From an uncultured Rhodospirillaceae bacterium (lineage in GTDB: Bacteria; Pseudomonadota; Alphaproteobacteria; CAAGCB01; CAG-977), in the NCBI GenBank assembly GCA_900550445.1, contig URSF01000002.1, forward strand, positions 61,226 to 125,225: DNA of 64,000 nt, given 5' to 3'. Shown piece after piece: positions 34,013 to 43,406 of this stretch. The notes under the pieces are model-generated. The model did not search any database. It had not been told where the DNA came from and saw nothing but the letters and a program-made list of their open reading frames with translations. A program made the position numbers and the translations under genes. The first letter of the stretch is position 1. Each line of letters starts with the position of its first letter.

Positions 34013-35170
34013 ATGGCACAGAAAAGTATTACGATTCTGGGATCGACCGGGTCTATCGGAAAAAGCACTGTTGATATTATCCGCAGAGAACCGGACAAAT
34101 ACCGCGTAGCGGCTTTGACCGGAAATCAGAACGTTTCTTTGCTGGCAGAGCAAGCAAAGCTTTTGAATGCCGGGCTGGCCGTGACTGCGGACGAAACGAA
34201 GTACGCCGAATTAAAAGAGCTGTTGTCCGGCACAACCGTGCGCGTTGCCGCCGGTTTCCAAGCCGTTGTTGATGCCGCGAAAGAAGACGCAGACTGGACG
34301 ATGTCGTCGATTGTCGGGGCGGCGGGATTGCTGCCGACGATGGAAGTCGTTAAACGCGGCAGGACGCTGGCTTTGGCGAATAAAGAAACGTTGGTCTGCG
34401 CCGGTGAAATTGTCATGAAGGCGATTCGGGAATATCATACAACGTTGATTCCGGTTGATTCGGAACACAGTGCGATTTTTCAGACTTTGGAAGAAAAGCA
34501 CCGCGGCGCCGTTGATCGTATTTTGCTGACGGCTTCGGGCGGGCCTTTCCGTGAAAAGGACGCCGCCTTTATGGAAAAAGCAACGCCGGAACAGGCGGTG
34601 GCTCACCCGAATTGGAGCATGGGGGCGAAAATATCGGTTGATTCCGCGACAATGATGAATAAAGGGCTGGAGATTATCGAAGCTTGTCATCTGTTTAATT
34701 TCCCGGTGGATAAAATTGAAGTTCTGGTTCACCCGCAGTCAATTGTTCACAGTGCCGTCGGGTATGTGGACGGCTCTGTTTTGGCGCACATGGGCATGCC
34801 TGACATGCGCACGCCGATCGCGTATGCTCTGGCCTGGCCGGACAGAATGGTTTCGCCGACGGCCAGACTGGATTTTACGAAAATGTCTGCGCTGACTTTT
34901 GCCGCGCCCGATGAAAAACGTTTTCCGGCGCTGCGCTTGGCCAAAGAATGTCAGGCGAAAGGCCAGACGGCAACGGCTGTTATGAATGCTGCCAACGAAG
35001 TGGCCGTCGGCGCTTTTCTAAAGCGCAGAATCGGATTTTTGGATATTGTGCGCATTGTTGAAAAAGTCGTTGAAATGTTGCCGCTTGATCCTGTATCAAC
35101 AATACAAGATGTCATGGCCGTGGACGGTGAAGCCAGAAAAACGGCAGAATCTGTTTTGCAGAAGGGGTAA
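34013..35170 (+). CDS. dxr: 1-deoxy-D-xylulose 5-phosphate reductoisomerase
   Basis: Second step of the MEP pathway, making MEP from DXP with NADPH. It has 385 residues from the ATG at 34013; an upstream in-frame start would lie inside cdsA. NADPH-binding GSTGSIGKST, the metal-binding PVDSEHSAIFQ and the flexible-loop region AHPNWSMGAKISVDSATMMNKGLE are intact. It feeds isoprene units to uppS two genes upstream. Confidence 0.97.
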   Translation: MAQKSITILGSTGSIGKSTVDIIRREPDKYRVAALTGNQNVSLLAEQAKLLNAGLAVTADETKYAELKELLSGTTVRVAAGFQAVVDAAKEDADWTMSSIVGAAGLLPTMEVVKRGRTLALANKETLVCAGEIVMKAIREYHTTLIPVDSEHSAIFQTLEEKHRGAVDRILLTASGGPFREKDAAFMEKATPEQAVAHPNWSMGAKISVDSATMMNKGLEIIEACHLFNFPVDKIEVLVHPQSIVHSAVGYVDGSVLAHMGMPDMRTPIAYALAWPDRMVSPTARLDFTKMSALTFAAPDEKRFPALRLAKECQAKGQTATAVMNAANEVAVGAFLKRRIGFLDIVRIVEKVVEMLPLDPVSTIQDVMAVDGEARKTAESVLQKG

Positions 35171-35178
35171 AAAAATTG

Positions 35179-36270
35179 ATGTCAGCTTTTTTGGCCGTAT
35201 TATATCCGCTTTCCTTTTTGATCGTTCTTTCCCTGGTTGTGATCGTGCACGAATTCGGTCATTTCTGGGCGGCACGTCTGTCCGGAGTCAAAGTTGAGGA
35301 ATTTTCTTTGGGATTCGGAAAGACTTTGTGGTCGCGCCAGGATAAAAAAGGAACACTGTGGAAAGTGTGTCTGATTCCTTTGGGCGGTTATGTTAAGATG
35401 TTCGGTGACGCCGATGCGGCCAGCGCCACAACGGACGAAGCAGCCAAAGAATTTACCGAAGAAGAAAAGAAAATTTCTTTTCCGCATCAGCCGTTATGGG
35501 CAAAAGCTTTTATTTCTGCCGCAGGGCCGGCAATGAATTATATTTTCGCGATTGTTCTTTTAACGATTTTCCTGTCGATTTTCGGCATGATTGTCGTTCC
35601 GCCGATTGTTTCCGAAGTCAGCAAGGGATCCGCGGCCGAAGCGGCAGGGATTTTGAAAAATGACCGGATCATAGAAATTAACGGCGAAGAAATTAAAGAA
35701 TTTGCCGATGTGCGCCGTTATGTCCAGTTGCACAGCGTATTGAATATGGTTGTTTTGCGGGAAGGCAAAGAAGTTCCTTTGACGGCACATTTGTCCGAAG
35801 AAAAGGGCGGTGCTGTCTTAGGCGTGCAGGCCGTTATGACGTCCGAACACTTTAAACCGTTGTCCGTGCCGCAGGCTTTTGTCGAATCCGTGCGGGAAGC
35901 TTGGGAAATTACGGCGGATACGCTGGTTATTTTAAAACGCATTCTGCTGGGGCAACGTTCGGCCGATGATATGCGCGGGCCTTTGGGCATTGCCGAAGCG
36001 TCCGGTGATGCGGCCAGAGGCGGCGTGATCAGCTTTGTTTTGTTTTTAATTCAGGTTTCGATCGGAATCGGTTTGGTGAACTTGCTGCCCATTCCCGTTT
36101 TGGACGGCGGGCATTTGCTGTTTTACGCCGTTGAAGGAATTATTCGCCGTCCGGTCAGCGAAAAAATACAAATGGCAGCCCTAAACATAGGGATAGGTTT
36201 ACTGTTATGCCTGTTGATACTCACTTCATGGAATGATATCGTCCGTATATTCGTCCGTTTGTTTCATTAG
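35179..36270 (+). CDS. rseP: Site-2 intramembrane metalloprotease RseP
   Basis: Cuts anti-sigma factors and leftover signal peptides within the membrane. It has 363 residues. The zinc motif HEFGH is in helix 1 (residues about 23-27), and the third ligand lies in NLLPIPVLDGGHLL near residue 310. Between them is a single PDZ domain (about 120-200); E. coli RseP has two. The GFG.. loop after helix 1 is also present. I chose the ATG at 35179; a TTG one codon upstream is possible. It is followed by bamA after 8 bases, a standard pairing. Confidence 0.94.
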   Translation: MSAFLAVLYPLSFLIVLSLVVIVHEFGHFWAARLSGVKVEEFSLGFGKTLWSRQDKKGTLWKVCLIPLGGYVKMFGDADAASATTDEAAKEFTEEEKKISFPHQPLWAKAFISAAGPAMNYIFAIVLLTIFLSIFGMIVVPPIVSEVSKGSAAEAAGILKNDRIIEINGEEIKEFADVRRYVQLHSVLNMVVLREGKEVPLTAHLSEEKGGAVLGVQAVMTSEHFKPLSVPQAFVESVREAWEITADTLVILKRILLGQRSADDMRGPLGIAEASGDAARGGVISFVLFLIQVSIGIGLVNLLPIPVLDGGHLLFYAVEGIIRRPVSEKIQMAALNIGIGLLLCLLILTSWNDIVRIFVRLFH

Positions 36271-36278
36271 GTGATTTT

Positions 36279-38549
36279 TTGAAAAGACTGCTTGTTTTCG
36301 TCGTTTTTTTGCTGTTTTTTCCTTTTTGCGCCGCTGCGGCCGCGGAAAAAGAAGAAACGGTGTCCCGGATCGTGATCAGCGGGATTATGCGTATAGAGCC
36401 GGAAACGGTTTTGACGTACCTGATGATTCGCAAAGGAGACATTGTTTCCGACGAACAGCTTGACAGAGGGTTGAAGTCTTTGTTTTCGACGGGGCTGTTT
36501 GCCGATGTGCGCCTGTCCGTGACAGACGGCGTTCTGACTGTCGATTTGGTTGAAAATCCGATTGTTAACCAGATATCGTTTGAAGGAAACAAGAAAATAA
36601 AAACCCAGCAGCTTAGGGACGAATTATCTTTGCACCCGCGTTCTGTATTTACGCGGTCCAAAGCCCGACGCGATACGCAGCGGATTTTGGAATTATATAA
36701 GCGTATGGGACGTTATTCGGCGCAGGTTGAACCGAAAATTATCGAACGTTCGCAGAATCGTCTTGACGTCGTTTTTGAAATTAACGAAGGCCGGCCGACT
36801 TTTATCCGCAAGATTGATTTTATCGGCAATCAGGCTTTTGACGCGACCGAGCTGGAAGAACAAATGCTGTCCAAAGAAAACCGCTGGTATCGTTGGTTTA
36901 CGTCCATGGATACTTATGATCCGGATCGTTTTGCGTATGATCAGGAATTGTTGCGTCGTTTTTATCTGCAGCACGGATATATGGATTTCAATATTGTTTC
37001 TTCTTCTGCCGAATTATCGCCGAATCGCGAAGATTTTTATCTGACGCTTGTTTTGGAGGAAGGGCCGCGTTACAAAGTCGGCGAGGTTACGGTCGTTTCC
37101 GATTTAAAAGGATTGGACGCCGACAGCGTGGCGGACGTCGTTACCGTAAAATCGGGTGCGTGGTTTAATAATGTAAAGGTCGAAAACAGCGAAATCGCGC
37201 TGATTAATGCCGTCGGGGCAAAAGGATTTCCGTTCGTTGACGTTTCTTCGGATTTAAAAAAACGCGAAGGGGAAGATGTTGTTGACGTCGTTTTTAATAT
37301 TAAAGAAGGACAGCATCTGTTCATTGATGAAATTCAGATTACGGGGAACGCCCGCACGCAGGATCGCGTAATTCGCCGCGAATTTCGCTTTGCCGAAGGT
37401 GACGCTTACAGTCCCGCGAAAATCCGCCGTTCTAAGCAGCGAATTGAAAATCTGAATTATTTTGACCGTGTTTCAATGGATATCGAACCGGTGGAAGGAA
37501 CGCTGGACCGGGCGATTTTAAAAACGGACGTATCGGAAAAATCAACCGGTTCTTTGAAACTGGGGGTCGGTTGGTCGTCATATGACGGGCCGTTGGCCGA
37601 AGTTTCCGTTCAGGAAAATAACTTTTTGGGAACGGGACGCAGAGTCGGTGTTTCCGCTTCGGTCGCCGAAGAAAAAACGTTGTTTGATATCAGTTTTGTC
37701 GAACCGTGGTTCCTAGATCGGGAATTGGCTTTGGGATTTGATGTTTTTTATCTGACCCGGAATTATTCGGACCGCAGTTCTTATGATTCGGAAATGGGCG
37801 GCGGCTCTGTTTCTTTAAGCTGGAAATATACGGAAGAATTGTCGCATACCGTCAAATATACGCTGCGCCAGGATAAAATCGTGGACGTCAGCGAGTCGGC
37901 TTCCATTTACGTCAAGGAACAGGAAGGAACAACGCTGACGTCCATGATCAGCCAGACATTGTTCTGGGATTATCTGGATAACCGTTATAATCCGTCGGAA
38001 GGGTATTATGTTTCTTTATCCAATGATTTGGCCGGTTTTGGCGGTGATACGCGTTATCTGCGCACGGATATCAGCGCGGCGTATTATTATCCGCTGTCCG
38101 ACAAATGGGTTTTGGGATTGTCGACGTCCGGCGGGTATATTTTCGGAATCGGGCAGGACGTTCGCCTGAATAACCGTTACTTTTTGGGCGGCGCGACATT
38201 GCGCGGATTTGAAGACGGAGGTGTGACGGCCCGGTCTAAAATCGGAGACGACGCTTTGGGCGGCAACTGGCAGGCGACGGCCGGGGTGCAGTTGATGTTC
38301 CCCTTGGGGCTGCCCAGCGAATTCGGCATGAGGGGCAAAATCTTTGCAGATTTCGGCCTGATCGGAAAGCCTGACGATTTTGATGCATCTGAAATGTGGT
38401 ATTCTTCAAAATTGCGTGGTAGTATCGGTATCGGCTTTGTGTGGTCATCTCCGTTGGGACCGATCAACGTTGATTACGCAGTGCCGATCTTAAAAGAACC
38501 TTTTGATGAAACAGAATATTTTCGTTTAAACTTTGGATGGGGATTCTAA
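36279..38549 (+). CDS. bamA: Outer membrane assembly protein BamA
   Basis: Core of the BAM machine that folds beta-barrel proteins into the outer membrane. It has 756 residues: signal peptide (about 1-22), five POTRA domains (about 25-350) and a 16-strand barrel. The barrel lid motif appears as VGFVWSSPLGPINVDYA-like residues near the C-terminus, with a terminal aromatic FGWGF that acts as its own assembly signal. The start is a TTG at 36279 after AGGTGA. No ATG is close, and this TTG gives a proper signal peptide, so I accept it. ompH follows after 4 bases. Confidence 0.95.
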   Translation: MKRLLVFVVFLLFFPFCAAAAAEKEETVSRIVISGIMRIEPETVLTYLMIRKGDIVSDEQLDRGLKSLFSTGLFADVRLSVTDGVLTVDLVENPIVNQISFEGNKKIKTQQLRDELSLHPRSVFTRSKARRDTQRILELYKRMGRYSAQVEPKIIERSQNRLDVVFEINEGRPTFIRKIDFIGNQAFDATELEEQMLSKENRWYRWFTSMDTYDPDRFAYDQELLRRFYLQHGYMDFNIVSSSAELSPNREDFYLTLVLEEGPRYKVGEVTVVSDLKGLDADSVADVVTVKSGAWFNNVKVENSEIALINAVGAKGFPFVDVSSDLKKREGEDVVDVVFNIKEGQHLFIDEIQITGNARTQDRVIRREFRFAEGDAYSPAKIRRSKQRIENLNYFDRVSMDIEPVEGTLDRAILKTDVSEKSTGSLKLGVGWSSYDGPLAEVSVQENNFLGTGRRVGVSASVAEEKTLFDISFVEPWFLDRELALGFDVFYLTRNYSDRSSYDSEMGGGSVSLSWKYTEELSHTVKYTLRQDKIVDVSESASIYVKEQEGTTLTSMISQTLFWDYLDNRYNPSEGYYVSLSNDLAGFGGDTRYLRTDISAAYYYPLSDKWVLGLSTSGGYIFGIGQDVRLNNRYFLGGATLRGFEDGGVTARSKIGDDALGGNWQATAGVQLMFPLGLPSEFGMRGKIFADFGLIGKPDDFDASEMWYSSKLRGSIGIGFVWSSPLGPINVDYAVPILKEPFDETEYFRLNFGWGF

Positions 38550-38553
38550 AAAA

Positions 38554-39108
38554 ATGAAAAAAACAGTTACTCTTTCAATCGCTTTGGCTTGTATTTTCTT
38601 TTCGAATACGGCAATGGCTGAAAAAATCGGATTTATCAATGATCCTGAATTGGCTCAGAAATCAACGGCGCTGCAGGGGCTGCAGATGCAGCGTGATAAA
38701 ATTCTGGCCGTGCTGAAGGTCGATTTGGAAAAAGAATTAAAAGAAATCTTTGATAAAAAGCAAAAGCTGGAAGAAGAAAGCGCTAAATTGTCCAAAGCCG
38801 AAGTCGGCAAGCGTCTGGACACGATCGACAAAGCGGAAAAAGATCTGCAGGCCAGAGCTCAGGCCGCGGCCGCGGAACTGCAGAAAAACTTTGTTGAAGC
38901 AGCCGTCTCTTTTAAAGAGAAGGCAATCAACCCGGTTATAAAAGATCTGGCTGAAGAAAATGACTTTGACGCCATTTTAAATTCGGCCAACGCTTTCTAT
39001 GTTGATGAAAAACTCAACGTGACCGAAGAAGCGATCAAGCGCGTTAACAAAAAAATGCCGAAGCTTGATTTGAAAAAAGTAACCTTGGAAAAGGCTAAAT
39101 CGAAATAA
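38554..39108 (+). CDS. skp: Periplasmic chaperone OmpH/Skp
   Basis: 184 residues with a signal peptide (cleavage likely after SNTAMA). The body is two long charged helices, the tentacles of the Skp trimer that hold unfolded outer-membrane proteins for BamA. The charged middle, with its alternating Lys/Glu and Ala runs, is typical. The ATG at 38554 is preceded by GGGGATTC inside the bamA end. It lies between bamA and lpxD, as in most proteobacteria. Confidence 0.92.
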   Translation: MKKTVTLSIALACIFFSNTAMAEKIGFINDPELAQKSTALQGLQMQRDKILAVLKVDLEKELKEIFDKKQKLEEESAKLSKAEVGKRLDTIDKAEKDLQARAQAAAAELQKNFVEAAVSFKEKAINPVIKDLAEENDFDAILNSANAFYVDEKLNVTEEAIKRVNKKMPKLDLKKVTLEKAKSK

Positions 39109-39121
39109 ATTGGAGTGTCAA

Positions 39122-40138
39122 ATGCCTGATGCGCGTTTTTTTAAAACTGCAGGACCGTTTACGTTAAAACAACTGGCTGAAATCGGCGGGTGTGAGCTGG
39201 CCGAAGGCGTTGAAGCGGATACGTTAATCAGCAACGTCAATTCGCTGCATGACGCCGCAGCCGGCGATATCAGCTTTTTATTAAGCAAAAAATACATCGC
39301 CGATCTGGAACAGACAAAAGCCGGCGCTTGTATCGTTCACCCGGATTTCGCCGCTTCGGCGCCGAAAGGAACGGCCGTTCTGCTTTCAAAAGAACCGTAC
39401 AGGTCTTACGGGCTGGTGGCGGCTGCTTTTTACCCGGCCGAAACGGCGGCGGAAACGGTTATTCACCCGAAAGCCGTCGTCGCCGCCAGCGCTGTCGTCG
39501 GGGACGGTTCCCGTATTGACGCGGGCGCGGTCGTCGGTGAAAACGTGATTTTGGGAAAAAACTGTCATGTTTGTCCGAATGCGGTAATCGGTGATAATGT
39601 TGTATTCGGCGATGATTGTATCGTCGGGGCAAACGCTTCCGTCTTTTATACGCTGGCGGGAAATCAGGTCTATATTTATCCCGGCGCGCGAATCGGGCAG
39701 GACGGTTTCGGATTTTTCATGAGTCCCAAAGGACATACGAAAATTCCTCAGCTGGGGCGCGTTATTATCGGTAATGATGTTGAAATCGGCGCGAATACCT
39801 GTATTGACCGGGGCGCTTTGGGCGATACGGTCATCGGCGACGGAACACGTATGGATAACCTGATTCAGTTCGGGCATAATGTGCAGACAGGAAAATGCTG
39901 CGTTATTGTTTCTCAGGTCGGCGTTGCCGGCAGCACAAAGCTGGGGGATTTTGTCGTTCTGGCCGGGCAGGCCGGGGTCGCCGGGCATTTGGAAATCGGC
40001 AGCGGTGCGCAGGTTGCGGCTCAGTCCGGCGTGATGCGCGACGTCGCGCCGATGGAAAGTCTGATGGGGACGCCGGCTATTCCCATTAAGGAATTTATGC
40101 GGCATTTTGCTACGTTAAAGAAAATTACAAAACGTTAA
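39122..40138 (+). CDS. lpxD: UDP-3-O-(3-hydroxyacyl)glucosamine N-acyltransferase
   Basis: Third step of lipid A synthesis, adding the N-linked 3-hydroxyacyl chain. It has 338 residues: an N-terminal uridine-binding domain and then a left-handed beta-helix of hexapeptide repeats (from about residue 105). The catalytic His lies in FGHNVQTGKCC. TGGAG is 7 bases before the ATG at 39122. fabZ follows after 11 bases and supplies the acyl intermediate pathway. Confidence 0.96.
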   Translation: MPDARFFKTAGPFTLKQLAEIGGCELAEGVEADTLISNVNSLHDAAAGDISFLLSKKYIADLEQTKAGACIVHPDFAASAPKGTAVLLSKEPYRSYGLVAAAFYPAETAAETVIHPKAVVAASAVVGDGSRIDAGAVVGENVILGKNCHVCPNAVIGDNVVFGDDCIVGANASVFYTLAGNQVYIYPGARIGQDGFGFFMSPKGHTKIPQLGRVIIGNDVEIGANTCIDRGALGDTVIGDGTRMDNLIQFGHNVQTGKCCVIVSQVGVAGSTKLGDFVVLAGQAGVAGHLEIGSGAQVAAQSGVMRDVAPMESLMGTPAIPIKEFMRHFATLKKITKR

Positions 40139-40149
40139 GAGAGAGAACT

Positions 40150-40605
40150 ATGGAAGAGAATATTATCAGAGAAATCGGCATCAATGAAATCTTGACATTA
40201 ATTCCTCATCGTTACCCGTTTTTACTGGTGGATAAGGTTTCTATCATCAAAGAAGGCGAAGAAGGCATCGGTGTTAAAAACATTACAATGAACGAACCGC
40301 AGTTTACGGGGCATTTTCCCGAAAATCCGGTTATGCCCGGCGTTTTAATGATAGAAGCAATGGCGCAGACCGCCGCCGTGACGGTCATGTCCAATCATGC
40401 GGACGGGGCCAAAAAAGGCGTTTTTTTCATGAGTGTCGAATCCGCTAAATTCCGTAAACCCGTTCTGCCGGGAGATCAGCTGAAAATGCATGTGACCAAA
40501 GAAGTTGCCCGCCGTAACGTGTATCGTTTCCGAGGGGAAGCGACCGTAAACGGTGTTTTACATGCCGAATCGACCTTTACGGCGATGATTTTTGATGAAA
40601 AGTAA
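40150..40605 (+). CDS. fabZ: 3-hydroxyacyl-ACP dehydratase
   Basis: Dehydrates 3-hydroxyacyl-ACP in fatty acid elongation and competes with LpxA and LpxD for the same substrate, which explains its place here. It has 151 residues. The hot-dog fold catalytic His is in GHFPENPVMPGVLMIEAMAQ, with the Glu of the active site in the same helix. IPHRYPFLLVD is at the N-terminus. Confidence 0.97.
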   Translation: MEENIIREIGINEILTLIPHRYPFLLVDKVSIIKEGEEGIGVKNITMNEPQFTGHFPENPVMPGVLMIEAMAQTAAVTVMSNHADGAKKGVFFMSVESAKFRKPVLPGDQLKMHVTKEVARRNVYRFRGEATVNGVLHAESTFTAMIFDEK

Positions 40606-40611
40606 TAAAAT

Positions 40612-41412
40612 ATGACAACAATACATTCCACCGCAATTATTGAAGACGGTGCAAAAATCGGGAATGACGTTTCAATCGGTCCGTACTGTTTTGTCGGCGG
40701 GCAGGTTGAATTAAAAGACGGCGTGCAGCTGGTTTCTCATGTCTGGGTTGGCGGTGATACCGTTGTCGGTGAAAATACGGAAATTCGTCCTTTTGCCGCG
40801 ATCGGCGGAAAAAATCAGGACTTGAAGGATAAAGAAAAGAAGGGAAAGCTGATTATCGGCAAAAATAATTCGATCCGGGAATACGCGACGATGCAGCCGG
40901 GAACGCCGGGGGATAAAAATGTTACAGTCGTCGGCGATAACGGGTTGTTTATGATCGGAACGCATATCGCGCACGATTGTGTTGTCGGAAATAATGTGCT
41001 GATGTCGAACAATGCGACGTTGGCCGGCCATGTCAAAGTCGGCGATAATGTGATTATCGGCGGTTTGTCCGCGGTACATCAATTTTCCCGCATCGGGGCA
41101 CATGCCATGGTCGGCGGTATGTGCGGCATAACGCGTGATGTTATTCCGTATTCTTTGATTTCCTTTAATTGTCTGGAAGGCGTAAATATCGTTGGTTTGA
41201 AGCGCCGGGGGTTTTCTCTGGACGTCATCAACAATCTGCGTCTGGCTGTTTCTGAAATCTTCAAAGGCGAAGGGACATTATCCGATCGGATCAAGCGCGT
41301 CGGCGAAGCATATCATGACTGTGCGCCCGTTCAGGAAATCGTTGAATTCATGCAGACGGATTATAAACGCGGTTTTATGCAGCCGTCGGCAAAAACGTCG
41401 ATTGCGGAATAA
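40612..41412 (+). CDS. lpxA: UDP-N-acetylglucosamine O-acyltransferase
   Basis: First step of lipid A synthesis. It has 266 residues, forming a left-handed beta-helix trimer with a helical C-terminal domain. The active-site region THIAHDCVVGNNV with the catalytic His and the downstream GGLSAVHQFSRIG segment are clear. It begins 6 bases after fabZ, and lpxI starts 1 base after its stop. Confidence 0.97.
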   Translation: MTTIHSTAIIEDGAKIGNDVSIGPYCFVGGQVELKDGVQLVSHVWVGGDTVVGENTEIRPFAAIGGKNQDLKDKEKKGKLIIGKNNSIREYATMQPGTPGDKNVTVVGDNGLFMIGTHIAHDCVVGNNVLMSNNATLAGHVKVGDNVIIGGLSAVHQFSRIGAHAMVGGMCGITRDVIPYSLISFNCLEGVNIVGLKRRGFSLDVINNLRLAVSEIFKGEGTLSDRIKRVGEAYHDCAPVQEIVEFMQTDYKRGFMQPSAKTSIAE

Positions 41413-41413
41413 T

Positions 41414-42244
41414 ATGGTTGAAAAACTGGGAATTATTGCCGGGGGCGGCTTTCTTCCGAAACAGTTGATGGATCATTGTCATCAGGAAGGCCGCCCTTTT
41501 GTTTTGGTTTGTCTAAAGGATTTCGCTTTGCCCGAAATTGTCGGAAACGAGCCGTGCCTGTGGATCAGGCTGGGCGAAGCCGGCAAAGCCGTTACGTTTT
41601 TTAAAGAAAATGGTGTGCGGGAAATTGTTATGATCGGTCCGGTCAGGCGGCCTTCTTTATTTCAGCTGCGCCCTGACTGGTGGACGGCAAAGTTTCTGGC
41701 CAGAATCGGATTTAAAGCGTTCGGGGACGATAATCTGCTGACTTCCGTTATAAAATATATTGAAACGGAAGGCTTTAAAATTGTCGGTATTCATCAGGTG
41801 ATGGGGGACATTTTGGCCGGCGAAGGCGTGCTTGGCAAAGTCAGGCCGGACGGGCAGGCGCAGGACGACATCAATCACGGGATTAAAATCGCGCTGGGGC
41901 TGGGCGCTTTGGACGTGGGGCAGTCCGTTGTTGTTCAGCAGGGGATTGTTTTGGGGGCGGAGGCCGTCGAAGGAACCGACGCTTTGATTAAACGCTGCAA
42001 AGATCTGGCGCGTCCCGGTCCCGGCGGCGTTTTGGTCAAAACCAAAAAACCGCGGCAGGAACAAAGGGCCGATCTGCCGACAATCGGCGTTCAGACCGTT
42101 ATTAATGTGTATGAAGCCGGATTGCGCGGAATTGCCGTTCAGGCGGGAAAGACGTTAATCGCCGACCGTAAAGCGGTTATTGCAAAAGCGGACGAGCTGG
42201 GAATTTTTATTGTGGGAATAAAGGTGGCGCATGACGCGGGATAA
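41414..42244 (+). CDS. lpxI: UDP-2,3-diacylglucosamine pyrophosphatase LpxI
   Basis: Makes lipid X from UDP-2,3-diacylglucosamine. LpxI replaces LpxH in alphaproteobacteria and is unrelated to it. It has 276 residues from the ATG at 41414. The N-terminal GIIAGGGFLP and the DUF1009 core, including the QAQDDINHGIKIALGLGALDVGQS and EGTDALIKRC regions, are present. It overlaps lpxB by 14 bases. This gene is one of the best clues to the alphaproteobacterial origin. Confidence 0.95.
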   Translation: MVEKLGIIAGGGFLPKQLMDHCHQEGRPFVLVCLKDFALPEIVGNEPCLWIRLGEAGKAVTFFKENGVREIVMIGPVRRPSLFQLRPDWWTAKFLARIGFKAFGDDNLLTSVIKYIETEGFKIVGIHQVMGDILAGEGVLGKVRPDGQAQDDINHGIKIALGLGALDVGQSVVVQQGIVLGAEAVEGTDALIKRCKDLARPGPGGVLVKTKKPRQEQRADLPTIGVQTVINVYEAGLRGIAVQAGKTLIADRKAVIAKADELGIFIVGIKVAHDAG

Positions 42245-43406
42245 TGAATTGTTCGTTTATTTAATTGCGGGCGAACCTTCCGGCGATTTGCTGGCGTCCA
42301 GACTGATGCGGGCTTTGCGTGAAAAAACGGGTGGCAAAGTGCGTTTTGCCGGCGTCGGCGGAGAAACGATGATTGAAAACGGTTTTGAAAGCTTGTTTGA
42401 TTCTTCGGAACTGGCCGTTATGGGGCTGGCGGAAGTCATTCCTTCCATTCCTAGGATTCTGGGGCGGATTCGTCAGACGGCGGAAGATATTGCCGCGAAA
42501 AAACCCGACGTTGTCGTGACGGTTGACAGCTGGAGTTTTTCTGCCCGCGTCAATAAGAAATTAAAATCTCTGCATACCGGGATTCCGCAGATTCATTATG
42601 TCGCGCCGCAAGTATGGGCCTGGAAAAAAGGCCGCGCGAAAACCTGCGGGCGTTATATTGACCGATTGATGGCGCTGTTGCCGCATGAGGCAAAGTATTT
42701 TGAACCGTACGGGTTAAAAGTGGATTTTGTCGGCCACCCCGTTGTTGAAGGCGGCGCGTCAAAAGGAAACGGTGAAGCGATCAGAAAAAAAATCGGTGTT
42801 ACCGGTAATGTAAAGCTGTTGTGTGTTCTGCCGGGATCCAGACGATCCGAAACAAAATATCTGCTGCCGGTTTTTAAAGAAACAGTTGCTGTTTTGGCAA
42901 AAAAATATCCTGATATGCACATTGTCATTCCGACTGTCGTAACGGTTGAAAGAGCTGTCCGGGCGGCGGTCGCGGACTGGGCTTTGCCCGTGCATGTCGT
43001 TACGGGCGAAACAAATCGTTACGATGCTTTTGCCGCCTGTGATGCGGCTTTGGCGGCTTCGGGGACGGTCGCGCTGGAGCTGGCAATGGCAAAAGTGCCT
43101 TATACGATTGCGTATAAAATGAACCCGATCAGTTCTTTTTTAGCCAGAAAGCTGGTGTCCGGACGGTTTGCAAATCTGGTGAACATTTTGCCTGACCGGG
43201 AAATTGTAAAAGAATATTTGCTGGAAGACTGTACCGTTGCCAATTTAACGGCGGAAATCGAAAAACTGCTGGACGATCAGGCGTATCGTCAAACGGAAGT
43301 CGCGCAGGCTTTTGACATATTAAAAACGCTGGGAGCGGACGACGCCGTTACTCCCAGTCAAAAAGCCGCGGCGGTTGTTTTGGAAACGGCGGCAAAGAAA
43401 AATTAA
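42231..43406 (+). CDS. lpxB: Lipid-A-disaccharide synthase
   Basis: GT19 enzyme joining lipid X and UDP-diacylglucosamine into the lipid A disaccharide at the inner membrane. It has 391 residues. The family segments IAGEPSGDLL, VDSWSFSARVNKKL, HYVAPQVWAWKKGRA and LPGSRRSETKYL are intact. The start overlaps lpxI by 14 bases. It converges on gph with a 4-base overlap, so the lipid A operon ends here without an evident terminator. Confidence 0.96.
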   Translation: MTRDNELFVYLIAGEPSGDLLASRLMRALREKTGGKVRFAGVGGETMIENGFESLFDSSELAVMGLAEVIPSIPRILGRIRQTAEDIAAKKPDVVVTVDSWSFSARVNKKLKSLHTGIPQIHYVAPQVWAWKKGRAKTCGRYIDRLMALLPHEAKYFEPYGLKVDFVGHPVVEGGASKGNGEAIRKKIGVTGNVKLLCVLPGSRRSETKYLLPVFKETVAVLAKKYPDMHIVIPTVVTVERAVRAAVADWALPVHVVTGETNRYDAFAACDAALAASGTVALELAMAKVPYTIAYKMNPISSFLARKLVSGRFANLVNILPDREIVKEYLLEDCTVANLTAEIEKLLDDQAYRQTEVAQAFDILKTLGADDAVTPSQKAAAVVLETAAKKN